Shown piece after piece: positions 26,648 to 37,875 of a stretch of DNA of 64,000 nt (position 1 is its first letter; each line of letters starts with the position of its first letter). Below the pieces are notes generated by a model. It worked only from the letters and a program-made list of their open reading frames with translations. It searched no databases and was not told the origin of the DNA. Source of the DNA: Luteimonas terricola (GTDB taxonomy: Bacteria > Pseudomonadota > Gammaproteobacteria > Xanthomonadales > Xanthomonadaceae); NCBI RefSeq assembly GCF_004352845.1, contig NZ_SJRX01000008.1, forward strand, positions 86,286 through 150,285, given 5' to 3'. A program made the position numbers and the translations under genes.

Positions 26648-26705
26648 GGCCGCAGGGTAGCGCGGCTGGAAGACGGCGGCGTTAATCGGGAATGTCCCGC
26701 CAGAA

Positions 26706-26742
26706 CCGGCCTCTTCCCCCGCAAGGCGGGGGAAGAGGCCGG
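26706..26742. repeat. 17-bp perfect hairpin between gcvP and egtB
   Basis: CCGGCCTCTTCCCCCGC pairs perfectly with its complement around the three-base loop AAG. It lies 39 bases after the gcvP stop codon and 59 bases before egtB, both on the minus strand. It can act as a terminator for gcvP but has no T-run; the form (CCTCTTCCCCCGCnnnGCGGGGGAAGAGG) looks like one of the dispersed intergenic hairpins of Xanthomonadaceae. Confidence 0.65.
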
Positions 26743-26780
26743 AAGGACAGATGGGGACAAGCGCGCGGGAGTGTCCGGCC

Positions 26781-29687
<2,907 letters not shown>

Positions 29688-29740
29688 GGCAATGGACTCT
29701 CGCGGGCGCGGATGGGCCGCGTGCACGCACGCGGGGCGCC

Positions 29741-29925
29741 CCTCTGTCCTTTTGCCTGAGAGTTCGGGACGGGCGCGAGCCGCGTCACATGCACCTTCGG
29801 CGCCGGGTTTGACCGGTCTCTCCAGAGTTTTCCCCGCCGGCGGTACGTGGGCCTGAGCGATTACGGGCGTTGCGCCTTCGGCAGCCGTCCCGGTGGACCG
29901 GGGCGGCTTCTCCCGCTGGAGGGTC
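29741..29925 (-). ncRNA. Tandem glycine riboswitch upstream of gcvP
   Basis: Reading the minus strand there are two aptamers. The 5' aptamer (about 29920-29838) has GCCGAAGGCGCAA and GCTCAGGCC. The 3' aptamer (about 29826-29741) has GGAGAGACCGG, GCCGAAGGTGC and the hallmark CTCTCAGGCAAAAGGACAGAG. These are the conserved glycine-aptamer cores, joined by a short linker, and the element ends 53 bases before the gcvP start. Glycine binding is expected to switch gcvP on. The short distance from the 3' aptamer to the ATG suggests control at translation or early termination; which one is not clear. Confidence 0.92.
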
Positions 29926-29935
29926 TTGCCCCGCA

Positions 29936-29941
29936 ATTATA
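29936..29941 (-). promoter_or_regulatory. -10 box of the gcvP riboswitch transcript
   Basis: A perfect TATAAT on the minus strand (29941 to 29936), so the transcript should begin near 29929, a few bases before the first aptamer. No good -35 lies 17 bases upstream (CAGCCG), so an activator may help. The divergent Bcr/CflA gene begins at 30034. Confidence 0.6.
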
Positions 29942-30033
29942 GCCCGCGTCGGCGACCCCGGCTGCGGACCCGGTATCCTTTATCCTTGCCGGCCCCGCCT
30001 TCATCTCGCCGGCCCTGGTGCCGGCGCCCGCCC

Positions 30034-31284
30034 ATGCCCCCGCATCTGCCCAAATCCACCGGCCGGCTGGCCCTGCTGCTGGCGGGACTGTCGATGTTCG
30101 GCCCGTTTTCGATCGACGCCATCTTCCCCGCTTTCCCGGTGATGGGCGAGGCGCTGGGCGCCGACAAGCTGGCGATGCAGCAGACCATCAGCGTGTACCT
30201 GGTCGCCTATGCGTTGATGAGCCTGGTACACGGCCCGATGTCGGACGCCTTCGGCCGTCGCCGGGTGATCCTGGGCGGACTCGTGGTGTTCATCGGCGCC
30301 TCGGTGGGCTGCGCGCTGGCCGACGACCTGCCGACCATGCTGGCGTTCCGTGCGCTGCAGGGCCTGTCGGCGGGCGTGGGCCTGATCGTGGGCCGCGCGG
30401 TGATCCGCGACGTGCTCCATGGCGACGACGCCCAGCGGCTGATGAGCCAGGTGTCGATGATCTTCGGCATCGCCCCCGCGATCGCGCCGGTGATCGGCGG
30501 CTGGATCCTGGGCTGGGGCCACTGGCACGACATCTTCTGGTTCCTGGTCGGCTTCGGCGTGCTGCTGCTGGCGGCGACCTGGGCCTGGCTGCCGGAGACC
30601 CATCCGCCGGAAAACCGCAGCACGCCGGTGCCGCGGCGGATGCTGCGCGACTATGTGCTGATCTTCGCCAACCGGCGCTTCCAGCGGTTGGCGGCGGCGG
30701 GCGCGTTCAACTTCGCGGCGCTGTTCCTGTACATCGCCTCGGCCCCGGCCTTCGTGCTCGACCTGCTGCGGCTCGACGAGCGCAGCTTCGCCTGGTTCTT
30801 CGGGCCGATGATCGGCGGGATGATGCTCGGCGCCTTCACCTCCGGGCGCGTGGCCGGGCGGATGCCGCACGTGCTGCAGGTCAACCTGGGCTTCGCCTGC
30901 TGCGGCCTGGCCGCGGCGGGCAACGTCGCCTACGGCCTGCTGGTGGACGTGCCGACCGTGCCCTGGGCCGTGTTGCCGGCGGCGCTGACCGCCTTCGGCG
31001 TGGCCCTGGTGTTCCCGGTGCTGACGCTCGCGATCCTCGACATGTATCCGCGGCAGCGCGGCTCGGCATCGTCGCTGCAGGCCTTCACCGCCCTCGCGCT
31101 CAACGCCGTGGTGGCCGGCCTGTTGTCACCGATGGTCAGTGGTTCCATGGCGACGCTGGCGATGGCGGCCGCGGCGTTCACGCTCGCGGGTTGGCTGATG
31201 TGGCGGCTGGAGCGGTATCGCACCAAGCGCCTGCCGGCGGGGCAGTGCGAACCGGGGATGCCGGATCCGACGGAGCACGTTTAG
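30034..31284 (+). CDS. Bcr/CflA family MFS multidrug exporter
   Basis: 416 residues with 12 transmembrane helices. The N-terminal helix has LSMFGPFSIDAIFPAFPVMGEAL, the Bcr/CflA entry with the conserved Asp in the first helix. The loop GPMSDAFGRRRVILGG is MFS motif A, and RALQGLSAGVGLIVGRAVIRD is motif B with its Arg. A proton-driven exporter of bicyclomycin-, chloramphenicol- or similar compounds. No clear RBS precedes ATG 30034. It ends 25 bases before the convergent M2 peptidase stop. Confidence 0.9.
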   Translation: MPPHLPKSTGRLALLLAGLSMFGPFSIDAIFPAFPVMGEALGADKLAMQQTISVYLVAYALMSLVHGPMSDAFGRRRVILGGLVVFIGASVGCALADDLPTMLAFRALQGLSAGVGLIVGRAVIRDVLHGDDAQRLMSQVSMIFGIAPAIAPVIGGWILGWGHWHDIFWFLVGFGVLLLAATWAWLPETHPPENRSTPVPRRMLRDYVLIFANRRFQRLAAAGAFNFAALFLYIASAPAFVLDLLRLDERSFAWFFGPMIGGMMLGAFTSGRVAGRMPHVLQVNLGFACCGLAAAGNVAYGLLVDVPTVPWAVLPAALTAFGVALVFPVLTLAILDMYPRQRGSASSLQAFTALALNAVVAGLLSPMVSGSMATLAMAAAAFTLAGWLMWRLERYRTKRLPAGQCEPGMPDPTEHV

Positions 31285-31309
31285 GCCTCCGCCGGATCGC
31301 CGTCCCGCC

Positions 31310-33280
31310 TTACTGCGCGGCCGTGGTTCCGCCCGCGGAGGCCTGCCACCCGCAGGTCTTGCCTTCGTTCTGCTCCACCAGCCATCCCTGCAGCGGTGCG
31401 AAGTATTCCAGCACCGCCGACGCGTCCATGGTCTCGCCGCCGGTCAGCTCCTTCATCGTCTGCTGCCACGGCTGGCTGTTGCCCTTGGACAGCATCGCCC
31501 AGAACTTCCCGCCCGCGGCCTGGTCGCCGGCGAAGCTGCACTCGTTGAGCGGACCGTCGTGGCCGGCGGCATCGCACAGCGCCTTGTAGAACTGGAACTG
31601 CAGCACGTGCGAGAGGAAGTAGCGCGTGTACGGGGTGTTGCCCGGCACGTGGTACTTGGCGCCCGCATCGAAGAACTCCTCGCCGCGCGGGTTCACCGGG
31701 GCCACGCCCTGGTAGCGCGCCTTCAGGTCCCACCAGGCCTGGTTGTAGTTGTCCGGAGTGATCGTTCCGTCGAACACGCCCCAGCGCCAGCGGTCGATCA
31801 TCAGGCCGAAGGGCAGGAAGGCGACCTTGGACAGCGCCATGCGCATCTGCGAGTTGATCAGCGCCTCTTCGCCCGGCGCCTGGCCTTCGACCAGCCCGAT
31901 CGACTGCAGGTACTGCGGGGTCATCGCCAGCTCGATGGTGTCGCCGATGGCCTCGTGGAAGCCGTCGTGCGCACCGTTCTGGAACAGGGGCGGGAGCTCG
32001 CCGTAGGCCAGGTAGTAATAGACGTGGCCGAGCTCGTGGTAGATGGTGGTGAAGTCTTCCTCGTTGGGCTTGATGCACATCTTGGTGCGCACGTCGCTGG
32101 CGTCGGGGTTCATCTGCCAGGCGCTGGCGTGGCAGACCACGTCGCGGTCGCGCGGCTTGATGAACTGGGTCTTCTCCCAGTACGACTCCGGCAGCGCCGG
32201 CATGCCCAGCGATGTGTAGAACTCTTCGGCCTGGCGGGTCATGGCCTTCGCGTGTTCGAGTTGCGCTCCGCGCGCGACTTCGACCCGACCGTCGGTCTCC
32301 AGCAGCGCGCTTTCGCGCATCAACCGCTCGTTGAGCGAGGCCTGGTACTGGCGCTCCAGCGCGCCGGTCACGTCCAGCTGGCTGGCATTGGGATAGGGCG
32401 CCACCAGTGACCACAGGTTGCTCCAGTCCTGCTGCCACATGTTGCCCATCAGGTGCGCGGGCAGCATGCCGTTGATCGACCCCTTGCCCGGGTACTCCGC
32501 CTCCAGGCGGGTGCGGGTGTAGCAGTGCAGCTGTTCGTACAGCGGCTCGACCTGGCCCCAGAGGCGGTCGGTCTCGGCGGACAGCTCGGCCGGGGTCATG
32601 TCGTAACCGGCGCGCCAGAGTTCGCCGGCGTCGGCGAAGCCGAGGTCGCGCGCGCCTTCGTTGACCAGCGCCGCGAAGCGCTCGTAGTCGGCGCGCATCG
32701 GCTGCGAGATGGTGTGCCAGCCCTGCCACGCATCGAGCTGGGTGTCGTAGTCGCGGTCGTTGCGCAGCACGTCCTCGAGTTCGCCGAGCTGGCGGCAGGA
32801 GCGCGCGTCGCCTTCGCCGGTGCAGTACTCGCCGCGTGCGTAGATGCCTTCCATCTTCGTGGCCAGGGTGGTGAGCTCCGAGAGCTTCGCGGGATCGCGC
32901 GGCGGCGGCATCGCGGTGCCGAGCTTGAGCAGGCTGATCGCGCGCTCGGTGGCCGGCGACATTTCCTTGCCCTCGAAGCGCCGCGACTGCTCCACCCACT
33001 GCTGCGTACGCGCGAGGAAGCGTTCGTTGCCCTTGGACGCCAGCAGTTCGCTGTCGCCGTTGCTGTAGGTGGCGGCCACCCACTGCGAGGCCGTCATCTC
33101 CGGCATCAGCTGGGCGTATTCCTCGTTCACGCGGGCGATGAACTCGTCCGCGGTCTCCTTCTCCAGCTGCGCCTGCGACGGGCCGCCGTCGGGGCCGGGG
33201 GCGGTCGAAGGCGTGCGCGAACAGGCGGCCAGGACCAGGCCGGCGGCAATGGCGATGGCGATGCGGGTGCGTGGTTTCAC
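31310..33280 (-). CDS. M2 family zinc peptidase (ACE-like) lipoprotein
   Basis: 656 residues. A dipeptidyl carboxypeptidase of the angiotensin-converting-enzyme family, similar to the XcACE known from Xanthomonas. The GTG start at 33280 has GGAG about nine bases upstream. The signal ends in the lipobox LAAC (Cys20), so the mature enzyme is a lipoprotein. The zinc site is HELGH (about 414-418) with the third ligand in FHEAIGD. The substrate pocket has ASAWQMN, KMCIKPNEEDFTTIYHELGH and the region YTRYFLSHVLQFQFYKALC. The single catalytic domain has the usual bacterial length. No operon partner. Confidence 0.93.
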   Translation of the reverse strand: MKPRTRIAIAIAAGLVLAACSRTPSTAPGPDGGPSQAQLEKETADEFIARVNEEYAQLMPEMTASQWVAATYSNGDSELLASKGNERFLARTQQWVEQSRRFEGKEMSPATERAISLLKLGTAMPPPRDPAKLSELTTLATKMEGIYARGEYCTGEGDARSCRQLGELEDVLRNDRDYDTQLDAWQGWHTISQPMRADYERFAALVNEGARDLGFADAGELWRAGYDMTPAELSAETDRLWGQVEPLYEQLHCYTRTRLEAEYPGKGSINGMLPAHLMGNMWQQDWSNLWSLVAPYPNASQLDVTGALERQYQASLNERLMRESALLETDGRVEVARGAQLEHAKAMTRQAEEFYTSLGMPALPESYWEKTQFIKPRDRDVVCHASAWQMNPDASDVRTKMCIKPNEEDFTTIYHELGHVYYYLAYGELPPLFQNGAHDGFHEAIGDTIELAMTPQYLQSIGLVEGQAPGEEALINSQMRMALSKVAFLPFGLMIDRWRWGVFDGTITPDNYNQAWWDLKARYQGVAPVNPRGEEFFDAGAKYHVPGNTPYTRYFLSHVLQFQFYKALCDAAGHDGPLNECSFAGDQAAGGKFWAMLSKGNSQPWQQTMKELTGGETMDASAVLEYFAPLQGWLVEQNEGKTCGWQASAGGTTAAQ

Positions 33281-33364
33281 TGGTGGATCTCCGGTGGCGC
33301 CCGCTCGGGCGCGAAACCCCCGCAGGCTAGTAGGCGGGTGGCGTGGCCGCAAGTGGCGGCCGCG

Positions 33365-33961
33365 TCAGGCCGGAAGCAGGGCGCGCGCCTGCAGCCAGGC
33401 GCGGGCGTCCCCGGCGTCACGTTCGAACCAGGCGCGGGTGGAGCCGAGCCGGAAGCTGTAGCCCCAGGTGTCCATGTCCGCCATCAGCCGGTTGCGCCCG
33501 ACGCCGGGCAGGGCGTCGGCAAGGACGATCTGCAGGTAGCAGCTCGCGTCCTCCTCGGGCACGGAATCGGTGGCGTCGGTGTGCACGAGCGCGCGGCGCT
33601 CGGGCGGCAGCACGATCAGGTGGCAGGCTTCGTGCAGCATGGAATGCACGGGCGTATCGCCGCGCGCGTAGACCGTGCAGCCGATGATGCCGGCCTCGGG
33701 CTCGCCCCAATAGCTGCCGGGAATCGGTGCGCCATCCTCGACGCCGACCAGCTCCAGCCCGTGCTCCGCAAGCAGCGCGGCCGCATCGGCAACGCCGATG
33801 TCCCGCAGCAGCAGCACCTCCGCGTCACCGCTTGCCGCGGCCACTCCTGCAGGAGCAGCTGCAGCTGCGATCGGGGTTGCGACCTGCTCGGCCATGGTGT
33901 CCGGACTGGGCTCTGCAACAGTCGCAGCTGTGGCTGCTCCTGCGGAAGCATCGCGGGTCAT
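33365..33961 (-). CDS. Unknown small protein with HExxH-type motif
   Basis: 198 residues from ATG 33961. The central motif HSMLHEACHLIVLPP contains HEACH, the HExxH zinc signature, with another His before it. YWGEPEAGIIGCTVYARGDTP precedes it and DASCYLQIVLADALPG follows. It looks like a small zincin-type metalloprotein; similar genes occur next to minE in relatives, but I cannot name the family. The first 45 residues are Ala/Thr-rich and are encoded by an inverted REP pair, so the real start may be downstream. No signal peptide is seen. Confidence 0.7.
   Translation of the reverse strand: MTRDASAGAATAATVAEPSPDTMAEQVATPIAAAAAPAGVAAASGDAEVLLLRDIGVADAAALLAEHGLELVGVEDGAPIPGSYWGEPEAGIIGCTVYARGDTPVHSMLHEACHLIVLPPERRALVHTDATDSVPEEDASCYLQIVLADALPGVGRNRLMADMDTWGYSFRLGSTRAWFERDAGDARAWLQARALLPA
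33851..33941. repeat. Inverted REP pair (REPIN-like) inside a coding start
   Basis: AGGAGCAGCTGCAGCTGCGA (33851-33870) and its inverted copy (33922-33941) match at 18 of 20 positions, 51 bases apart. The unit resembles the dispersed GGAGCGGCTTCAGCCGCGAC REP family of Xanthomonadaceae and Pseudomonas. It lies within the 5' end of the HExxH gene and supplies its low-complexity N-terminus. Confidence 0.6.
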
Positions 33962-33977
33962 GGGGAGCTGCGCGCGC

Positions 33978-34241
33978 TCAGCCGACGGTCGCGCGCTCGT
34001 CGGTCAGGGCCACGCTGATGTCGAGCACGTCGTGGTCGCCGTCCTTGATCAGGTCGACCTTGACCGCGTCGACGTCGACGCTGACGTACTTGCGGATCAC
34101 TTCCAGCAGTTCGCGCTGCAGCAGCGGCAGGTAGTCCGGCGCGCCGCGCGAGCTGCGCTCCTGCGCGACGATGATCCGCAAGCGCTCCTTGGCGATCGAC
34201 GCGGTGTTCTTCTTCGGCTTGAGGAAATCGAACATGCCCAT
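33978..34241 (-). CDS. minE: Cell division topological specificity factor MinE
   Basis: 87 residues, typical Min[26 protein letters not shown] holds the membrane-targeting N-terminus and the MinD-binding beta strand/helix. The topological domain follows with [20 protein letters not shown]. It stimulates MinD ATPase and drives the pole-to-pole oscillation that keeps MinC away from midcell. Starts three bases after minD. Confidence 0.95.
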   Translation of the reverse strand: MGMFDFLKPKKNTASIAKERLRIIVAQERSSRGAPDYLPLLQRELLEVIRKYVSVDVDAVKVDLIKDGDHDVLDISVALTDERATVG

Positions 34242-34244
34242 GCC

Positions 34245-35054
34245 TCAACCTCCGAACAGCTTGCTGAAGAAACCCTTCTTCTCCAGCTGGATGAAGCGCA
34301 TCGGCCGCTCCTCGCCCATGATCCGGGCGACGGCGTCGTCATAGGCTTGCCCGGCCTCGGATTCCATGTCCAGGATCACCGGTTCGCCCTTGTTGGAGGC
34401 GTTGAGCACGTCGCCCGACTCCGGGATCACGCCCACGGTCTTCAGGCCGAGGACGTCCTCGACGTCGGTGATCGACAGCATTTCGCCATCGCCCACGCGC
34501 TGCGGGTTGTAGCGGGTGAGCAGCAGGTGCGAGGTGATCGACTCGCCCGCCTCGGCCCTGCGGGTCTTGGAGTCCAGCAGGCCGATGATGCGGTCGGAGT
34601 CGCGCACCGAGGAAACCTCGGGATTGACCACGACAACCGCCTGGTCGGCGAAGTACATGGCCAGGAACGCGCCCTTCTCGATGCCGGCCGGGGAGTCGCA
34701 GACGATGTAGTCGAAGCCGTCGGCGTCGAGCTCCTTCAGCACTTTCTCCACGCCGTCGCGGTTGAGCGCGTCCTTGTCGCGGGTCTGCGACGCCGCGAGG
34801 ATATACAGGGTGTCGAAGCGCTTGTCCTTGATCATCGCCTGCTTCAGCGTGGCCTCGCCCTGGGTGACGTTGACGAAGTCGTACACCACGCGGCGCTCGC
34901 AGCCCATGATCAGGTCGAGGTTGCGCAGGCCGACATCGAAGTCGATGACCGCGACCTTCTTGCCGCGCCGCGCCAGGCCGCAGGCCAGGCTCGCGCTGGT
35001 GGTTGTCTTGCCGACGCCGCCCTTCCCGGACGTGACTACGATGATCTCGGCCAA
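34245..35054 (-). CDS. minD: Septum site-determining ATPase MinD
   Basis: 269 residues. The start is TTG at 35054, with GGAG about eight bases upstream, and gives the standard N-terminus AEIIVVTSGKGGVGKTT with the deviant Walker A (GKGGVGKT, 10-17). The rest includes VIDFDVGLRNLD, DYIVCDSPAGIE, SSVRDSDRIIGLL and the amphipathic membrane-targeting tail FFSKLFGG. Recruits MinC to the membrane at cell poles. Confidence 0.96.
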   Translation of the reverse strand: MAEIIVVTSGKGGVGKTTTSASLACGLARRGKKVAVIDFDVGLRNLDLIMGCERRVVYDFVNVTQGEATLKQAMIKDKRFDTLYILAASQTRDKDALNRDGVEKVLKELDADGFDYIVCDSPAGIEKGAFLAMYFADQAVVVVNPEVSSVRDSDRIIGLLDSKTRRAEAGESITSHLLLTRYNPQRVGDGEMLSITDVEDVLGLKTVGVIPESGDVLNASNKGEPVILDMESEAGQAYDDAVARIMGEERPMRFIQLEKKGFFSKLFGG

Positions 35055-35077
35055 AGTCTGTCTCCTGTATGCGCGCT

Positions 35078-35884
35078 TCAGTCGAGCGCTGCTATTTTCA
35101 GCTGGTCGCCATCCAGCCAGACCTGCACGGCCTTGCCGCGCAGGTCTGCGGGGATGTCTTCCAGCACCTTGTAGTGTCCAGCGACAGCCACGAGTTCGGC
35201 ATGGAACTCGCGGCAGAAGATACGCGCCCGGGCATTGCCCTGCGCGCCGGCGAGCGCGCGACCGCGCAGCGCACCGTAGATATGAATGGAGCCGTCGGCG
35301 ATGACCTCGGCGCCGGCGCCCACGGCGGCCAGCACGGTGAGGTCGCGGTTGTCGGCATAGACCTGCTGGCCCGAGCGCACCGCGCTGGCCTGGATCAGGC
35401 CGGGGCCACCGTTGCCCGCGGGCGGTTCGACCGCGGCGGACGTGGCCGCGCGGGACCGTTCCGCGGCCGGCTGCGCGGCGGGAGCCGCTTCGGGAGGCGC
35501 GGCCGCGGTTGTGCCGCCACCGGCGGGTTCGTACTGGGCGCGGAACTTGGCCAGCAGCGGCAGGCCGAGTTCGATGGCCAGCTGCTCGTTCTCGCTGTTG
35601 CCCCAGGCCAGGGCCACGGGCAGGGCACCGGCCGCGCGCAGGGCGTCGAGCAGGGCGCGCGCGGTTTCGGTGTCGGGCAGTGCGGACAGGCCGCCGAAAT
35701 CGACCACCACCGCGCCGCGGCCGAACAGCTTGGGCGCGCGCTGCACGCGATCGCGCATCTCGGCGGCGAGGCGTTCGACGTCGAGGCTGCGGATGCGCAG
35801 GTTGGCGATGCCGACCTGGCCGATCTTGAGCTCGCCGGCGGGCTCGAAGCTCACGGCGGGTGCGCCCTGGGCCTTCGCCATCAT
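35078..35884 (-). CDS. minC: Septum formation inhibitor MinC
   Basis: 268 residues from ATG 35884. The N-terminal FtsZ-inhibiting domain (about 10-110) is joined by an Ala/Pro-rich linker (about 130-165) to the C-terminal beta-helix dimerisation and MinD-binding domain (ASAVRSGQQVYADNRDLTVLAAVGAGAEV, DGSIHIYGALRGRALAG). The start overlaps the end of the upstream GNAT gene (ATGA). minD begins 23 bases after the stop. The linker is longer and richer in Pro/Ala than in E. coli, typical of GC-rich relatives. Confidence 0.94.
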   Translation of the reverse strand: MMAKAQGAPAVSFEPAGELKIGQVGIANLRIRSLDVERLAAEMRDRVQRAPKLFGRGAVVVDFGGLSALPDTETARALLDALRAAGALPVALAWGNSENEQLAIELGLPLLAKFRAQYEPAGGGTTAAAPPEAAPAAQPAAERSRAATSAAVEPPAGNGGPGLIQASAVRSGQQVYADNRDLTVLAAVGAGAEVIADGSIHIYGALRGRALAGAQGNARARIFCREFHAELVAVAGHYKVLEDIPADLRGKAVQVWLDGDQLKIAALD

Positions 35885-36477
35885 CGGGTTCCCGTCGCCA
35901 GGCGGGCTTCGTCGGCCGGCCGCGGCTGCGTGAGCCAGGGCTCGTCGGGCAGGGCGTCGCCATAGGTGTCGCGGACCCAGGCGTAGCTGCACATGCCCTT
36001 GGTCAGCATCGAGGCGCGGATGCCGGTGCCCGGCATCACGTGCTGGCCGACCTCGCGGAAGCCGAAGCTGCCGTGGAAGATGCGCGCGGTGTCGCTGTCG
36101 TGCTCGACGAAGACCTCGCAGGCCAGCACCGGGTAGCGGAGTTCGGCATAGCCCTGGACGTCGGCGTAGATCGTGCGGCCCACGCCACCGCCACGGCGGC
36201 GGCTGGCGACGACCACGCGGTCGATGTACATGAAGTCCGGATGGCGCTCGGCGAACCAGCCGAAGTTGCTGCTGTCGTGGCCACGGCGCGAGCCGAAGCC
36301 GACCAGGAACCCGGCCAGGGTGCCGTCGCGCTCGGCCACCCGGAAATAATCCGCGCTGTTGAAAAACTGGCGCAGGCGGGCCGAATCGAGCGGCAGGATG
36401 GAGGGACCGGCGGCATTGTTCAGGGCAAGGACGGAATCCAGCTCGTGCTCGCGCACGTCGCGGACGACAATCGACAT
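35881..36477 (-). CDS. GNAT family N-acetyltransferase, first gene of the min operon
   Basis: 198 residues. The GNAT fold is seen in FLVGFGSR (beta 4), YIDRVVVASRRRGGGVGRTIYADV (acetyl-CoA pyrophosphate loop, RRGGGVGR) and FHGSFGFREVGQ. Its stop codon overlaps minC's start, so it is translated as part of the min operon; this order is common in Xanthomonadaceae. The substrate is unknown, and a link with cell division is only suggested by position. The promoter of the operon should lie in the 171-base gap 36478-36648, where I see no clear sites. Confidence 0.85.
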   Translation of the reverse strand: MSIVVRDVREHELDSVLALNNAAGPSILPLDSARLRQFFNSADYFRVAERDGTLAGFLVGFGSRRGHDSSNFGWFAERHPDFMYIDRVVVASRRRGGGVGRTIYADVQGYAELRYPVLACEVFVEHDSDTARIFHGSFGFREVGQHVMPGTGIRASMLTKGMCSYAWVRDTYGDALPDEPWLTQPRPADEARLATGTR

Positions 36478-36648
36478 TCCAGACTCCGTGGTGTGACCAA
36501 TGACGCCAACGTGGCGGGCGAGGGCGTGGGGCCAGCGCGTCGCGTTCGTCGACTTCGGGCGATTATCGCATGGCCCCGTTGCGTCGGGTGACCGCGGGCA
36601 TGACTTCCGGACCGTAGCCGGGGCGTCGCTTGCGCCTACCATGCGGGC

Positions 36649-37875
36649 ATGCTCCAGCGTTTCGACCACAACCGGCTGCTGCGTTACGCGGGACTGTTCA
36701 CCTGGGCGGTGATCGGCCTGCCATTGCTGCTGCTGACCCTGCCCCAGCCGGACCGCGACGGCGTGGCCGCAGCGGTCGCCCCGGGGGCGATCCAGGCCTG
36801 GGTGGCGTGGGCGGTCTTCGGTTCCAGCTATGCCTGGCTCACCCGGGGACTGGGCCGGCAGCGGGTCGGGGGCGTGGACCGGACGCTGCTGGCGGGCCTC
36901 GCCGGTGGCGCGATCGCGATCAGCTACTACAGCCAGAGCGGCCTGGGCAGCATCCTGCTGATGGTGGTGGCCAGCGTGCTGCCCTGGGTGCTTCCCGTGT
37001 GGCAGGGCGTGGCCCTGCTGGTGCTGTGCGAATTCGTGATCGTGCCGGTGTACGTGCGCGGATTCGACTTCTCCTGGGCCGAGGCGGTGCTCCAGGCCAG
37101 CCTGTACGTGGGGTTCACCGGCTTCGCCTTCGTCACCGGCCTGGTCGCGCGCCAGCAGGCCCAGGCCCGGGACGAGCAGCGCCGCCTGAATGCGGAATTG
37201 CGCGCCACCCGCGCGCTGCTGGCCGAAAGCGTGCGGGTCAACGAACGCACCCGGATCTCCCGCGAGCTGCACGACCTGCTCGGCCACCACCTGACCGCGC
37301 TGAGCCTGAACCTGGAGGTCGCCAACCACCTCACCCAGGGCAAGGCCCAGGAACACGTCGGGCAGGCGCACACCCTGGCCAAGCTGCTGCTTTCCGATGT
37401 CCGCGAGGCGGTCAGCCAGATCCGCGGCAACGAGACCATCGACATGGCCGCGACCCTGGAGCCGCTGGCCGGCAACGTGCCGGGGCTGACGGTGGAGATG
37501 CGCCTGCCGCGGCCGTTCCCGATGGAAGACCCCGAGCGCGCGCACGTATTGCTGCGCTGCACCCAGGAGATCATCACCAACGCCGTGCGCCACGCCCAGG
37601 CCAGCGTGCTGCACCTGCAGTACGCGCTGGAGCGCGGCGCGGTGCGCCTGGTGGCCCGCGACGACGGCCGCGGCGCCGACGGTTTCACCGCCGGCAACGG
37701 CCTGCGCGGCATGCGCGAGCGGCTGTCGGCGTATGGTGGCGAGGTCGAGGCGGAAACCGCCCCGGGGCAGGGCTTCACCCTGCGCCTGCGCCTGCCCCTG
37801 GACGACATCGCGGACATCGCGGTACCCGTGGCGGAGCCGTCCGGCCCGCCGCAAACCACTACGGAGGCGACATGA
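36649..37875 (+). CDS. Sensor histidine kinase, NarX/DesK (HisKA_3) type
   Basis: 408 residues. Five to six transmembrane helices lie in the first 165 residues, with no large periplasmic loop. A short coiled coil (about 168-200) leads to the HisKA_3 motif RISRELHDLLGHHLTALSLNLE with His208. The ATPase domain has EIITNAVRHAQA (N-box), DDGRG (G1) and GNGLRGMRERL (G2). The multi-helix sensor with little exposed loop recalls DesK, which senses membrane fluidity, but the signal here is unknown. The response regulator gene overlaps its stop codon (ATGA). Confidence 0.9.
   Translation: MLQRFDHNRLLRYAGLFTWAVIGLPLLLLTLPQPDRDGVAAAVAPGAIQAWVAWAVFGSSYAWLTRGLGRQRVGGVDRTLLAGLAGGAIAISYYSQSGLGSILLMVVASVLPWVLPVWQGVALLVLCEFVIVPVYVRGFDFSWAEAVLQASLYVGFTGFAFVTGLVARQQAQARDEQRRLNAELRATRALLAESVRVNERTRISRELHDLLGHHLTALSLNLEVANHLTQGKAQEHVGQAHTLAKLLLSDVREAVSQIRGNETIDMAATLEPLAGNVPGLTVEMRLPRPFPMEDPERAHVLLRCTQEIITNAVRHAQASVLHLQYALERGAVRLVARDDGRGADGFTAGNGLRGMRERLSAYGGEVEAETAPGQGFTLRLRLPLDDIADIAVPVAEPSGPPQTTTEAT

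Noticed and set aside
35884..35992. Longer MinC from 35992
   Set aside because: It would add an Arg-rich non-MinC segment inside the GNAT gene; ATG 35884 forms an ATGA junction and fits the family length.
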